From Kryptolebias marmoratus (taxonomy: Eukaryota > Chordata > Actinopteri > Cyprinodontiformes > Rivulidae), in NCBI RefSeq assembly GCF_001649575.2, contig NC_051450.1, forward strand, positions 15,077,159 through 15,141,158: a stretch of DNA of 64,000 nucleotides, written 5' to 3'. A program made the position numbers and the translations under genes. Each line of letters starts with the position of its first letter. The stretch's first letter is position 1. The notes beneath the pieces were generated by a model, which saw only the letters and a list, made by a program, of their open reading frames with translations, did no database searches and was not told the origin of the DNA. Positions 39,716-51,060 of the stretch are shown here, in pieces.

Positions 39716-40450
39716 CATGTGAAGTGGTTATTAAACTGTGCAGAGTGGTTGTTGGACATATTCTGGTTACATTTGCCCAAGTTCAGCAGGCGGAAGAGAA
39801 AGCTGCTGAGGTGTGAGGAGTCTTTAATGTTTTTAATTGCTTTGGTCTTGCAGCGGTGGCAAAGATGTCCTGTAGTGAGGGCAGGCCTGAGCGTTTGGCT
39901 GCTTTGATCACAGTCTGCAGGGCTTTTTGATCGTGCAACTCCTAAACTATGAAGTGATACTTGTGGGCAGGATGCTGTCAACAGCAGCCAAGTAAAAGGG
40001 TTTAAAAACTGCTGTATATGCTGCCTCAAGTGATAAAGCCATCACCGCAACTTAGCAACCAAAGCATGTGTACATGGAGACCAGACAAGATCCTCTTGAA
40101 TGTGAGCACCAAGGTACTAGAAGTTGCTTACCTGCTCCACAATTGTACAGTAAAAGAGCTTGTGGTTCTGCCATTTTCTATAGTCCACTGTCAGCTCATT
40201 TGTATGGCCGGCATTTAAATTTGTATCTCACTAGGCCCCTTTTGAATACTAGTTAACAACTGAAATTTGCACTAAAATTGGCCAATTTTTATTTGCAGTG
40301 TCACTAAATTCTGAGTGTTTGTGATCAGCAAGCTATGCAGCCATGATTTCAGGATTTTTTTTAATTGTATGTGGATGGACATGCATTCATAAGCAGGGGG
40401 CTCAAGAACATAACCTTGTAGAGCACCAGTAAAAACTTTTCCCACCAGAG
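39715..40450 (-). mobile_element. relic of a LINE reverse-transcriptase 3' region (L2/Rex1-like)
   Basis: A minus-strand frame (about 39715-40029) gives R-C-K-T-K-A-I-K-N-I-K-D-S-S-H and then L-L-N-L-G-K, resembling the end of L2/Rex1-type ORF2 (R-C-x-x-K-A-x-x-I-x-K-D-x-S-H-P and L-L-P-S-G-R). Upstream on the same strand, 40070-40210 and 40380-40445 also follow this repeat at DNA level. Interrupted by stops and indels. Confidence 0.55.
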
Positions 40451-42559
40451 TTGTATGTTGTGAGATTGCAATAGTGACTTAAAAACGCAAGATACTTTTC
40501 TTTTATCCGTTACATTCTTTTAAAACTGCAATATTATATGTCGGTAAGTTTCTTTAAAATACATTCTGCACATGAAGTCTCTTTGAATGCATCTCAGGCT
40601 GTTTGCTTTGCAACTCGCAATCATTCCAGTCTACTTGACATGTTCTGGATTGACCTGTCTTTCAAAAAATATTCAAAAACAAAACAAACAATAAAGAACA
40701 AGCTTTAGGACCCAACTGGGTTCATTTTTACTGCCTGTTTGTCTGATCTACTTCCACACATCTTTAACTGCACAATTTAAAGTCTAAAGGAAACAACAAA
40801 CATATTGCATGTGGAAGCCCAATACTAAAGAATTCTTTTTTTTTCACTTAAAAGACAGCGTAAATGTTTAATGCAAGTTTCCATTCACAATTGTGCACTA
40901 CTATTTGGAACTGACTAAAAAAACAGTGGGTTTATGGAGATTAGAGAAAGGTGGTACCAGTTTTGTGGTCACTGTGGTCTCTCTTCAGCATCTCATTGTG
41001 CTCATTTGGTTTCCCAGTCTGGTATACACATCAAATCGCTGGTATAAGCCTGAAGTCCCATGATTCCTTGGGAGAAACAGACATGTAAACCAAAAAAACA
41101 GGCACTGAATGTGGCTTCCATTTACCATCAGATTACATATGTGTCTCAGCTAAACTTGAAACCAAATGCTCCATCTCATTTATGTCTCATCTTCGCTTAT
41201 TAAAAGGAACAGACTCTCACCAACCTCTCCTTCCATCCTTGCTTAAAAGCCTCCTTTATGGCAGGGTAGTCATGGTAACTGCCAGCAAATTGCTTTACCC
41301 ATAATGACATCACCAGGTTAATTGTTTTGAATGTAGATTTTGTAGTAGAAAAACATTTTTATTAGTTTTTTTTTTCATTAAAGGACCAATAAACTCTAAA
41401 AAAAAAAAAACTAGAAAATTAAAAATGTTTTTCCCCAAAGCTCTAATCATTGCTTTTTGGCAGTGAAGGGCAGTTGCAAAAGATTGTTTCGTGTAATGAC
41501 ATCATGCTTTATGGTGTTACATGTAGAGTTAAAAGAAGTTAAACTTTTTTATGAGAGAAATTACATGTTTCCAGTGAGGCCCCCTGATAAACCTTGAAAA
41601 TGCAGAGCTGTGCCAGAGAAAGCCTGACTTGGAAGTGAGCCATTCTTTTTACTGCAGTTCAGCATGCAACTGACACTAGAGTAAGCGCGGGGTAGGCTTG
41701 TTTATGGAAATTAGTGTGTCATGAGAAAATTATCGCTTTGACGCTTGCTGTCTGTCTCCCACATTGCAGCACATCCATAAAAGGTCTTTACTCCCACTGT
41801 GAAAGTCAAGCGCCAAATTTTTAAAATGCATTATCTTTCATCTAAGCTGCAAAGCTGCATCACACTGACATACACAATTAAAACACATCAGCTCAGCATA
41901 AATATCTGCATTTTTTTGCCTTGTGGTCTGTGTGGCAACTGTTTAACACTGGAAAATAAGATTACTTGTGGTGGAGAAACTAATGTTGCATCTTCACAGG
42001 GTAGATGTAGGTTTATTACATTGGGCTGAAACTAAACACCCAACAACTATTTAGAAGTAAAATGTTTGAGCAACTCCTGACAAAATAATAAATGTTGTGT
42101 GAGCAGTTTAAATATCGAATTAAAGTTCTGTTTTAGGAAGATGTAAGATCCGATAGAGCTTTATCCGAGTCAAAAGCCTACACGTAGACTTTTACCTTTC
42201 TGAGTGAGAGCTTGTAAAAGTATGGCAAGTTTGAGGTGCCCACATCGGTCACTGGTGGTGACAGTATGACTGGCGACAAGTTTAAATTGAGGCATGTGAG
42301 GTGTGGGTGAGAAAATTACATTTAATTACACAAAAATTTCCAGATACAGAAGTTGAGAGGGCTGCGGTGTGTGGGGTAAGGACTGAAGGGAAAGCTTGGA
42401 GCTTCTGAGGACAACAAGGCCAACCTGCAAATAATTATCTCCACTCTGCCTGTGTGTCAGTGAGACACTTCTAATTGTAGCACATTTGGGACATAAGCTA
42501 AATGCAGCTGTTTGTCAAACCAAAAAAAGAGCTCATGCTGATGGGCATTTACAAGTGGA
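40451..42559. other. intergenic DNA, nothing recognised
   Basis: AT-rich, between plod2 and the scramblase gene. No exon, RNA gene or known repeat seen. Confidence 0.4.
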
Positions 42560-42599
42560 ATACTCAGCAGCGTTCTTTGGGCCCAGTCTGATGAGCTGT

Positions 42600-42745
42600 T
42601 AGTTTGCCTTTTAGCCAGAATTAAATTCTGTTTCTCCAAACAGACTGTTCAAAGAGCTATCTACATCAGGTAAGATATTAACTGATCATAACCTTTCCAA
42701 ATAAAAAAACTTCAAAAAATCTGAACTATTGCTTTAAAAAGGATA
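42600..42745. mobile_element. fold-back repeat, copy D (one arm clear)
   Basis: TTTCTCCAAACAGACTGTTC, AAAGAGCTATCTACATCAGG, TAAGATATTAACTGATCATA, ACCTTTCC, CTTCAAAAAATCTGAACTAT and CTTTAAAAAGGATAG match, in reverse, the left arm of copy C. The other arm, if present at about 42420-42590, is too decayed to call. Confidence 0.6.
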
Positions 42746-45700
42746 GTTTAGATGTTTTTTTTAAAAAGTGGGTGTCTGTGAAGTTTTTCTTAGTAATCAG
42801 TAACTTATCTTCAGTCAGTAGTAGTCAGAATGATCTCATTTTAGAGAATCAGGGAGAATTTAGCAAAGGAATCAGATTACTTTTGCATCAGATAGTTACT
42901 TTGATCAGTTACGATTATCACATTGTTTTGCAACACATATTTCACCTGAAAGGTATTGCAGCAGACTGTTCCAACACTACCAATTTTCAGTGTTGATTGT
43001 CATAAACTAAAAAAAAAAACCCTGATGGAAAAGTGATGCACTGAAAAAGGTTGTACAATACTATTTGCTTGAATCACTGTAAAATCGTTGATGTTTTAAT
43101 TGTTTTACACAACTAAATTTTACTTTTTAGTAGGCCTGAGTCTGACTAGTGATTAATTTGACTCTTTAGTGAGAATTTCTCCCAGACTTCCCGAACGGAT
43201 AATGTTCTGCCTGCTGTCCTGCTGATAAAATGTGCACAGAACACACACGTCTTTGGCTTTCACTGACTAAAAGCCCTAATAATGTTGTAACTTTCCACGG
43301 AAAGCAAACCATCCCCTAACTTTAGTGGAGACAGTGGTTTTACAAGCACTTAATCTAATCAGGGTGCTAGATGAAACAGACGATTCATCAAAGAGGCACA
43401 TTTCTAAGAGTCCAGATTAAAAGATTATAAAATAACAAGAACAACAACAAAATTTCTCTTAGGAATATGAATAAAATAAAATAGAGATGCATGGAAAATT
43501 GTTCCTCTATTAGGTCTCTCGTTATTCAGTAATAATGGGTGAATAAATATTGTAACATATGAGCATGAATTTTATGTAAGTCAGATCAAATGGCAATATC
43601 TGAGACAAAATGCTTAGATTTTGCCTCTGTCAGTGGTTGGGGCACACCTTGGATTTTACTCTTCTTTTGACTTCTTTTGGTGGTAGAACTGGATGGTTTT
43701 GCAATTATACTGGTGAGTCACATCTCCTAGAAACTTGGTCCCCTGAATCTTTCTGGAGAACCCACAATTGCACTGCGATTGTTGAAGAATGGGCTTTATT
43801 TTTATCCCAGATGCCTTCGTCGCTTCACAGAAAGTTTAATTACCAGCCCAGATCAGTGGAAAGACCATCAGTCATGTCCCTCGTTTAGCTTATCCTCCTG
43901 AAAACCCATCAATACATCATCCCCAGCTTAGTTCAGGTTATTTTGGTTCCTTTCATGGGACTTCTAGGCATCCATTGACCTAGGGTGTGGCCAAGGGGCT
44001 GATTGGAGTTTACACGTTTAGGAAAAAAACTGCACTTAATTAAAGACCCAAGAACTCAACCCAACACAGCTTATACATTTTAATGTCCACACAAAACCTG
44101 GCCACATAAATGGAAAGTGGTTAGATTTTCTTACTTTGGTTGTGGTCAGTCCTTATCTTGTGTCTGGAAAAACAGGCCTTTAAAGACTCAAGTAACTACA
44201 TATATTAAGCAAAGAGTTGAAGATGAATGTACTTTTTCAACCTAGGTTATTTTCAGTGGTATAACTTAGCATTTCCTCTGAATAGGCTGGGGTAGTTGGG
44301 CAGTGTTCTTTGAAAATTACACATAATGAGCTCCTTGGCTGGCTTTTCATTTCAATGTCATCATTAGGCAGCCATGTTCAAACCACGACGATTCACTGAA
44401 CATACCAGAAGTAGGTTGAGGAAATGAAGATTCAGCATAGCTAAAAGCTTGTCCTTCCTAGTGCCACCTCGTTGCTTTCGAAAACATTTGCACACTACTA
44501 ATTTGCTTTTCCAAGTACAGTTTGGAGAAGACAAAATTGATGCCTTCATTCTATTCACTGACAACACTGATTCCAGTCTATCTGACATGTGATATCTTTA
44601 TATAGCTCTGTCGTCTAAGGGGCAGAAGGTTTGGAGTTGTATACAAAGTTCCAAAGTTCCAAGTTTTTAAATTAAAGAATGGGGATCATTACCCTGCAGC
44701 CTGGTAATCCATCAGTATAACTGCTTCTTTCTTTCAGGAAAAAAAAAAAAACAACAAAAGTTGTGAAGTTTTTTTTTGCAGTGCCTTTTGTTTGAATCTC
44801 TTGAATCTCAGACTCCAAGTTCAGTTGCGTAAACAAGATTGTCATTTTATATATCATTTTTTCATAAATATAATACACAATTTATGAGATGCAAAAAGTA
44901 CAGACTTGATAAGATGTTCCATTTGACATATTCACACTTACTCTATAACTAAAACCTGCTTTTTTCTCTTTTTTTCCATTTTCTGGCCTCTCAGCCAGTA
45001 AATCACTGCTCCATTGACACTGTTGACATCAATTTTGTGCGGTGTGGGCGTCTGATTCATACCAAATGTGAAGTGTTCGTCTAATGTAGCATCTCACAGA
45101 AATGTTCATTCTCCCACAGTGCTCCCTTGGAAAAGATGATTTTTGTGGAAGTCTGTGGTGCCCATTCAAGAAAGAAATTGTTAGGGTCAACTGTCATAAA
45201 ATATTATAAACACTCAACAGTAACCTACTTAAAAACTCGAAGATTCTTTCAACAATTATTTTGAAAACCTGTTTTGTTTTTTTAATCAAATCAACAAGAA
45301 ACAAACAAAATGTACACAGCAGATTTTTTGCTTGTTTTAGTGACATTTTATTAGCTACTTGCACATTTTAAGCTAAGCTCAGATTTCATTCATTGCATGA
45401 CTGAACAAGTTGTTAGCTCACAGTATTAGTGCAAAAGTAGAAGAATAAGGGCTTTTACGGTTTTAACTGCAAAAAGCAAAATAGTTATTGTTTCACATTC
45501 TGTTTAAAATGAAAATGTACACACTATCAGAGTTCCTTCGGATAATTTATTACCACCATTTTATACCATCACTGCATTCTAACAAAACATGCCAAATGAT
45601 CAGACAAGTGGCAAGAATATGTTTAAAATTAGCCAAAAACCGAGGACTTCTTCCATATACCAAATGCCATGAAAACAAAAAAAAACATCCACCTTAAGAA

Positions 45701-47173
45701 CTTCTGCTCATAAAAAGTGAGATAAATCCACTTATGGTAATTCTACAAACACATGTCAGTACACTGAAGGCAGAATAAAACACTTGCCACGAGACATCTT
45801 AGACTCATACAGGCGTCTTCAGATCTTCTGACTGGCAGTTTTCATTAATTTTTTTACAAAAATAAAAGTCTTTAAGCTGTTATGACTTTTAAAAATGGCT
45901 TAAGATGGACTTTTTTTTGGTCTACAGAGAGACAGATAACAAAATAGTGTGGGAATCCCATTTTGTCATTACTACAAAAATATTTAATGGTACTACTGTT
46001 GATATAGTGCATGTATAACACACGTGTTATTCTTAATTTGATCAAAGAACATATGGTGGCCAATAACTGACAGAAACTGCCATCAAACCTGAAGCTAAAT
46101 ATATTCATACATACCTTTTTTTAAATAATTTATGTCTTGGAGTTTGACAAAGATTGAAATGTTGCATGTGTAAAGTCACAAAAAGTATGAATACTAAAAT
46201 GATATTATGTGCAAAACCTTTCCAAGAAACCACTGTTTTTATAAATGTATTATCAGGGGCAGGTGTATAATTTCCAATATCAGAAGGAGCCAACACTAAA
46301 ATACAGTAGTATGCCTTTCAACCTGAGTTTGTCCAAAACATGGACAGTAGCATCAGAGAATAATAAATAAATAAAATTCTATACCTTAAGTTTATACTGA
46401 GAGTTCATTAGGACAATGAATAAATACTAAATAAATATCTAGTGCCATCTTGTGGACACTCGGATGGCATAATAAGCTTTGAGTTAGTGTCAATGCATAT
46501 TATGTGATTGAAAATATGCATTATTTCCTAAAATGATCATTTATGTGTCAAGTAAAAACAAACACATGTTCTATCAAAGCTCACCAACATGCAAACGCAC
46601 ACATAGTAGTGCACAAAACCACGGCTTTAAGTTTCCAATTTGTTCAAAAGACCAAAACTTAACGAGATTAACAGGGGTGCTGGATATTAAAACTACAAAC
46701 TTCTACTTTACATGAGTCTTTTGGTTCTCACACAATATAACTACAAACACAGAATCTTTTTAAAACAACATCAATATGAGCAAATTACTAATGAGGGCAG
46801 GCTTCCTTGCATATAAACAATATCAAGCTCAATTAATGCTTCAAACCATATAACAACACTTAACTGTGTTTCCTTCTAATTTATATGAATGTTTGCCAAC
46901 TGGAAAGATTTAGACGGGTTATAACTATTCAATGATTTGTCCCAAATGGGATCAGTCTTGTAAACACAAAAGTTAGAACGTCTTCACAACAGCGCCATAA
47001 CAAAAGAGGAAAACAAAGAGCTGGACTGTGTGCACTCACAACCCAGAAACGTGACTTTACAACCAACCTGAGCAGCTAAGCCTCAAACAAACCTTCTATT
47101 TCAACTTTTCATGCAAGATAATAAAATGTGGGCACATTGTAATACTCTCTTTAAACTATCCAATGAAGGTTGT
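42746..47173. other. intergenic DNA, nothing recognised
   Basis: AT-rich, no exon-like or repeat-family sequence recognised. Open frames here are short and lack motifs. Confidence 0.4.
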
Positions 47174-47179
47174 TTTATT
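47174..47179 (-). terminator. plscr: probable polyadenylation signal of the scramblase gene
   Basis: AATAAA on the minus strand 70 bp beyond the stop codon. It would give a short 3'UTR. Confidence 0.45.
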
Positions 47180-47248
47180 ATGGTGTTTGGGACTGATCAT
47201 CATGGCCTTGTTCTTCCAGGAATGTTAAATGAAAATCCTGTTTGGCTT

Positions 47249-47278
47249 CTAGTTGGTGCTCTCAAAGAACATAAAATC
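47249..47278 (-). CDS. plscr: scramblase exon 7 (last)
   Basis: 30 bp encoding D-F-M-F-F-E-S-T-N and TAG (47249-47251), the usual end of the helix. Human PLSCR1 has several more residues here. Acceptor CTTTATAG. Confidence 0.92.
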   Translation of the reverse strand, partial: DFMFFESTN

Positions 47279-47423
47279 CTATAAAGGGAGAAAAGAAAAA
47301 ATAAACTATTAACAATAAGACAGAAACTATCTGATCTGATAAAATCTCTCATCCAAGTAGGACATACATCAACCTATTTATCAGTAACAATTTAAAATAA
47401 AATAAACATGCTGGTGATTATTG

Positions 47424-47481
<58 letters not shown>

Positions 47482-50293
47482 ACTAAATTTAATCTAAGTG
47501 GTAATTTAATTAGTAGGAACATTCTTTTTCTGGCTACCAGTGACAAGAAGCGCATATTCCTGGTGAGCGAAGGGTCATATGAGGCTATGGTGTCTGCGGT
47601 CGTCAAACTATACAGACAGATTCACCAAAATTGCAATGTGAGAACATCTTAATTATATCCATTACAGGATTCTAACAGAACAGCTTATCATCATATTTTT
47701 ATCCTGTTAACATCTATAGGCACATTGAAAAAAAAGTAAATAACATTGATGTTCCACTTACAATGAGAAAACATGCTCCGATCATTACAGCTTTCATTCT
47801 CACATCCAGATCCATGGGAAACTGGATGCCAAAGTTGTCCGAGTCTGTGAATGCCTCCCGCAGCAGCCCTGTCCACTGTTTACTGATCTTCCCAATCTTA
47901 CTGACTTCATCCATCGTCAAAATCTGAGGAATAACAAACATGGGAGACAAATTACTCGTGCGCTGGACTGGGATCAAAGCTGGTTCTTCAAGGTTTTTAG
48001 TGTTATTGGAGAAGAATTATGGAGCTTTATTTGTTCACTTGCAGTTTGGCTTTCTATTTTTGTAATGACTTTAAATAAGCTGAAGTGTCATGATAACAAT
48101 ATATTGCTTCAGTTCCTCCTCTGGATCTTGTAAAAGGTCTGCAGCAATGACCCAAATCCAACTCCCTCACAGCTCTGTCTAATAAAACTATGTGAGCCAT
48201 GGAACAAAGGCCAGATTGTACTAGTCCTGTGCAGTAGCTTCATCCAGCTGCACAATAAAAACATTCAGTCCACGAGGAGGATGCCGAAATAGAAAAAAAA
48301 AAAACTTGTTCGGAAAGCAGCCATGTTACAGCGTCATGTGTACACAAATTTAACGCATTTCTGTGTTTAGGCAAGCCCACCTCAAAGTCAACATCTGGGA
48401 GGCAGCTCCATCCACAGAAGGGCCCGTGGATTTTCAGAACAGGCTCGTTGTGTTCATTTGCAACAAGAAATTTAGGGGACAATGGGTGCCACTGCTGTTT
48501 CACATAGCCCACAGTGTTACCGGGGGGAGCCTGCACCTCCAGCTAAATGGGGCAAAAGAACATGGTTAGTTTTTATTTTAAAGAACGAATAAAAATCTGT
48601 AAACCTGTAGAGTGCTACAATAAGAAATCAGATGTGGGAATATAACTTTGATTCCCATTTTAAGAACCCAAAGAATGCTGGTTGCACTCACTTCTTGTAA
48701 ACAACAGGGGAAGAAGCAAGACATGCACTTGAGCGGCCTGGTGATCGTGATGACCTCTTGACCAAAGTTGTCGAGAATGTGGATGGTGAAGGAGCGCAGA
48801 GGGCCGCAGCACTGTCGACTCAAACAGTCGTTCTCCTCGACGGCGTAGAACACGTTCTGACCCATGGCGTTTCGAACTTCGTACTTGTTGTTGCTTTCAA
48901 AACCAATGAGGGCTGTGTGAAGGGAAAACAAGCCAAATAAGCTGCTGCTGTAAAATATAAAATATGTATATAAATATGTTCACATACTGTACCTTCAACA
49001 AGCTCAACTTTCTGTTTGATGAGGAGCTGATCCACCTAGAAGACCACATGCATGGATTTAAATGAAAGTTAGGTTTTATCCTTTAAATGTAACAACAAAG
49101 ACAAATAGTCATAAGGGCAGTGGTAAAAAATATATATGGCACACAAATTTTGCATCAGGTCAGTGAATGCACACTTCGGAGTCTAGAGAGCTGTTTAAAT
49201 TGAGTAGTCTTTAGTGTAATGTACAAGATACACACTGAGGTTGAATTGTTTTAAATGGTCCAGTATAATGCTTGTAATGGACGCTGTTATTTACTAAGGC
49301 TCTGCTGATGTGAATTAAAGCATCAGCTGAGAAAACTGGATGCTACAGTGTCTGCAACACCATAAAATACTGACAGCAGCCTTATCTTACAGGGATAGTT
49401 CAGATCGAACAATCAATATTTTAACTCTTATTGAATGACTTCAGCTTAGATACATATTGATTTGATTAAAGCTGTTGCTATTTTTACACTTTAGGACAGA
49501 GGAATAGACCAAACCATTGTTTTTTTTACCCCCTTTGATAAAATTTAATCACAAAATTATGAAGGCCAGTGTAAGTCTTTACTATATTTGTGGAGAATTA
49601 AAAAGTACCCCACTTCGAAATAATGGAGTGTATATTTGCATCCCGGCTAATTATAAGAGTCAACATAAAAACTGGGAGAGTTTGTTGAGTCAAAGTTTGT
49701 TGACTCACTGAATTTTCTCTGATAGTAATTGTTTCTTTCTTTTTTATTTTATTTTTTATTTTTTGAAACATGGGCCTTAACTTCTAATTCTCACTGTTTT
49801 CAGAATGATTTGCCATATTTTTTTTCCAGAATGCCTGATTCCACGATGAGTTTAACTCATAACATAATGTGTTTATGAAAATGCACTTCGTGTTTTCCCC
49901 CCCTCAGCCGCTTGCTGTAAACATGTTAAAACTGTTTAATTTCCCAGTGGATCTCAGAAAAAGACCACACTGTCTGGCAGGAAGTTAATTTATGAAGTGG
50001 TAAACCAACAAACTATCAGAGCCAAAAAGATTTGCATGTTTCTTCCTTGAGTTAATGTCATTCTTTTAACGGGATTTTATTCACATATTGTGGAAAACGG
50101 GACAAGAAAACTGCTGCACTTAGCTTTTCTTGTTATAAATGTTCATTCTGGTGTCATTTATGGTCAAAAGCTGCAAAGAGCCACATGAGGCCCCTGAGCC
50201 GCCGGTTGCAGACCCCTGGGCGCTCACCTGAGTCAGGTACTCTAATCCCGGCGGACAGCCTGGTATTCCCGTGGTTACAGCGTACATGTTCAT
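47249..50293 (-). CDS. plscr: phospholipid scramblase, PLSCR1/2 type, whole coding region (6 coding exons)
   Basis: Scramblases of this family are Ca2+-binding, palmitoylated, single-pass membrane proteins linked to phospholipid redistribution and to nuclear and antiviral signalling. Joining 50228-50293, 48993-49035, 48692-48912, 48381-48542, 47762-47923 and 47249-47278 (minus strand, GT-AG) gives 227 residues and a TAG. Visible in order: [10 protein letters not shown] (about 13-20), a twelve-stranded-barrel type core, a cysteine cluster C99-x-x-C-F-F-P-C-C107 (palmitoylation in the family), G-K-I-S-K-Q-W (175-181, the position of the PLSCR1 nuclear signal), the Ca2+-binding loop D191[11 protein letters not shown]202, and a C-terminal membrane helix about 205-223. 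It lacks the N-terminal proline-rich region of human PLSCR1 (318 residues). The residues resemble PLSCR1/2 more than PLSCR4 or PLSCR5, but the exact paralogue is not certain. It lies upstream of plod2 on the same strand, as in human. Confidence 0.93.
47428..47478. repeat. (AT)n microsatellite
   Basis: 51 bp of uninterrupted TA/AT in the last intron of the scramblase gene. Confidence 0.97.
47762..47923 (-). CDS. plscr: scramblase exon 6 (Ca2+ loop and start of membrane helix)
   Basis: 162 bp, residues 165-218: [10 protein letters not shown], the acidic loop [15 protein letters not shown], and [11 protein letters not shown] of the membrane helix. Donor GTAAGT. Confidence 0.96.
47924..48380 (-). 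other. plscr: scramblase intron between exons 5 and 6
   Basis: Ordinary AT-rich intron; nothing further recognised. Confidence 0.6.
48381..48542 (-). CDS. plscr: scramblase exon 5
   Basis: 162 bp, residues 111-164: [19 protein letters not shown], then V-L-K-I-H-G-P-F-C and D-V-D-F-E. Donor GTGGGC. Confidence 0.95.
48692..48912 (-). CDS. plscr: scramblase exon 4
   Basis: 221 bp, residues 37-110: [28 protein letters not shown], and the cysteine cluster ending P-C-C-L-Q-E. Donor GTGAGT. Confidence 0.95.
48993..49035 (-). CDS. plscr: scramblase exon 3
   Basis: 43 bp encoding [14 protein letters not shown] plus one base. The small size and the D-Q-x-L-I-x-Q-x-x-E-L motif are characteristic of PLSCR genes. 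Acceptor TCTTCTAG, donor GTACAG. Confidence 0.88.
49036..50227 (-). other. plscr: scramblase intron between exons 2 and 3
   Basis: Contains AGGGATAGTTCAGAT at about 49390-49405, like the end of the fold-back family, but the sequence beside it does not follow. Otherwise nothing recognised. Confidence 0.5.
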
Positions 50294-50303
50294 ATCTTCA
50301 GAC
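50228..50303 (-). CDS. plscr: scramblase exon 2 (first coding exon)
   Basis: 76 bp between a pyrimidine-rich acceptor (CATCAACAG) and a GTGAGC donor. The first ATG is at 50291-50293; a second in-frame ATG lies two codons later. Residues 1-22 include [13 protein letters not shown], the conserved entry to the scramblase core. Confidence 0.85.
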
Positions 50304-50941
50304 CTGTTGATGAGTGGGAAGGTTGGAAACAGAAAACTGGCGCCATCTTGTGCTTATTTAGGTCACAAACAAACAAAACGCTGATCCATCGCAGCAGACG
50401 GACAGCAGTCCGTGTGCTTCGGATTCTCACTATTACTCTTGACAAAAAAAAAAACTCTTTGAGGAGCCCACGTGCTTTCTTTCAGTCGGTGTATGCTTTT
50501 ATTAACAACCTGCCGAGTCCACAGCCTGGTCTTTGGGGGGATCAACTGCTGCAGGTCTACGCGCTGGTGGGCGACACAGATGATCTTAATTATATCTTGG
50601 AGCTAAAACGCTTCTGCCTGGGGGACAACACCTGCAGAAATCCTCTTAGTACCGCTGTTTAGTCGTAAGCAGCAGAACGCAAAGCCCCCCCAGACACCAC
50701 AGCAGCCCCCTTCCTCCTGCATTCAGGTTTTATCTCAGTGACAGATCACATTAATCATGTTTACTCCCAACAAACGCTCCGTCAGCTGTCGGGGAGCGCA
50801 CAGCGAGCTTAGATCTGCCCACTTCGTTTTATTTAAAGGGCCACGAGAAAGCGAGCCGCGCGCTCTTAAATCTATTTATATCATCTACTGTCAAAAGCCC
50901 ACATAAGGCCAAGCGATGGGAATACATTTAGAAATACTCAC
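50304..50941 (-). other. plscr: scramblase intron 1
   Basis: More GC-rich than other introns, as expected close to a promoter. A plus-strand open frame at 50348..50662 (104 residues) has no domain or splice support. Confidence 0.45.
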
Positions 50942-51015
50942 GGATTTTAACCTGCTCCTTCGAATAATAACAGGCCACTCAGGCTGGAGTCAAACCTACG
51001 GAATAAACCTCTGAT
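50942..51015 (-). other. plscr: probable untranslated first exon of the scramblase gene (5' limit uncertain)
   Basis: A good donor (GTGAGTATTT) follows position 50942 on the minus strand. If this exon is spliced to 50303, the reading frame of the scramblase has an in-frame TAA at 50947-50949, seven codons before the first ATG. That makes the ATG at 50291-50293 the start. The 5' boundary is not visible; a CCAAT box begins just upstream. Confidence 0.5.
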
Positions 51016-51018
51016 CTC

Positions 51019-51059
51019 ATTGGTCGACGTCACTCTACTTCCTGTATTCATGCGCCAAT
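51019..51059 (-). promoter_or_regulatory. plscr: scramblase promoter elements: CCAAT boxes and a CRE-like site
   Basis: A CCAAT box on the minus strand (51019-51023), a TGACGT half of a CRE-like palindrome (51027-51032) and a second CCAAT on the plus strand (51055-51059) lie within 41 bp, just upstream of the likely first exon. NF-Y and CREB/ATF pairs at this spacing are common in TATA-less vertebrate promoters. No TATA box is seen at the expected distance. Confidence 0.45.
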
Positions 51060-51060
51060 G

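Noticed and set aside
49388..49470. Possible fifth copy of the fold-back family
   Set aside because: Only the terminal AGGGATAGTTCAGAT matches; neighbouring sequence does not follow the family.
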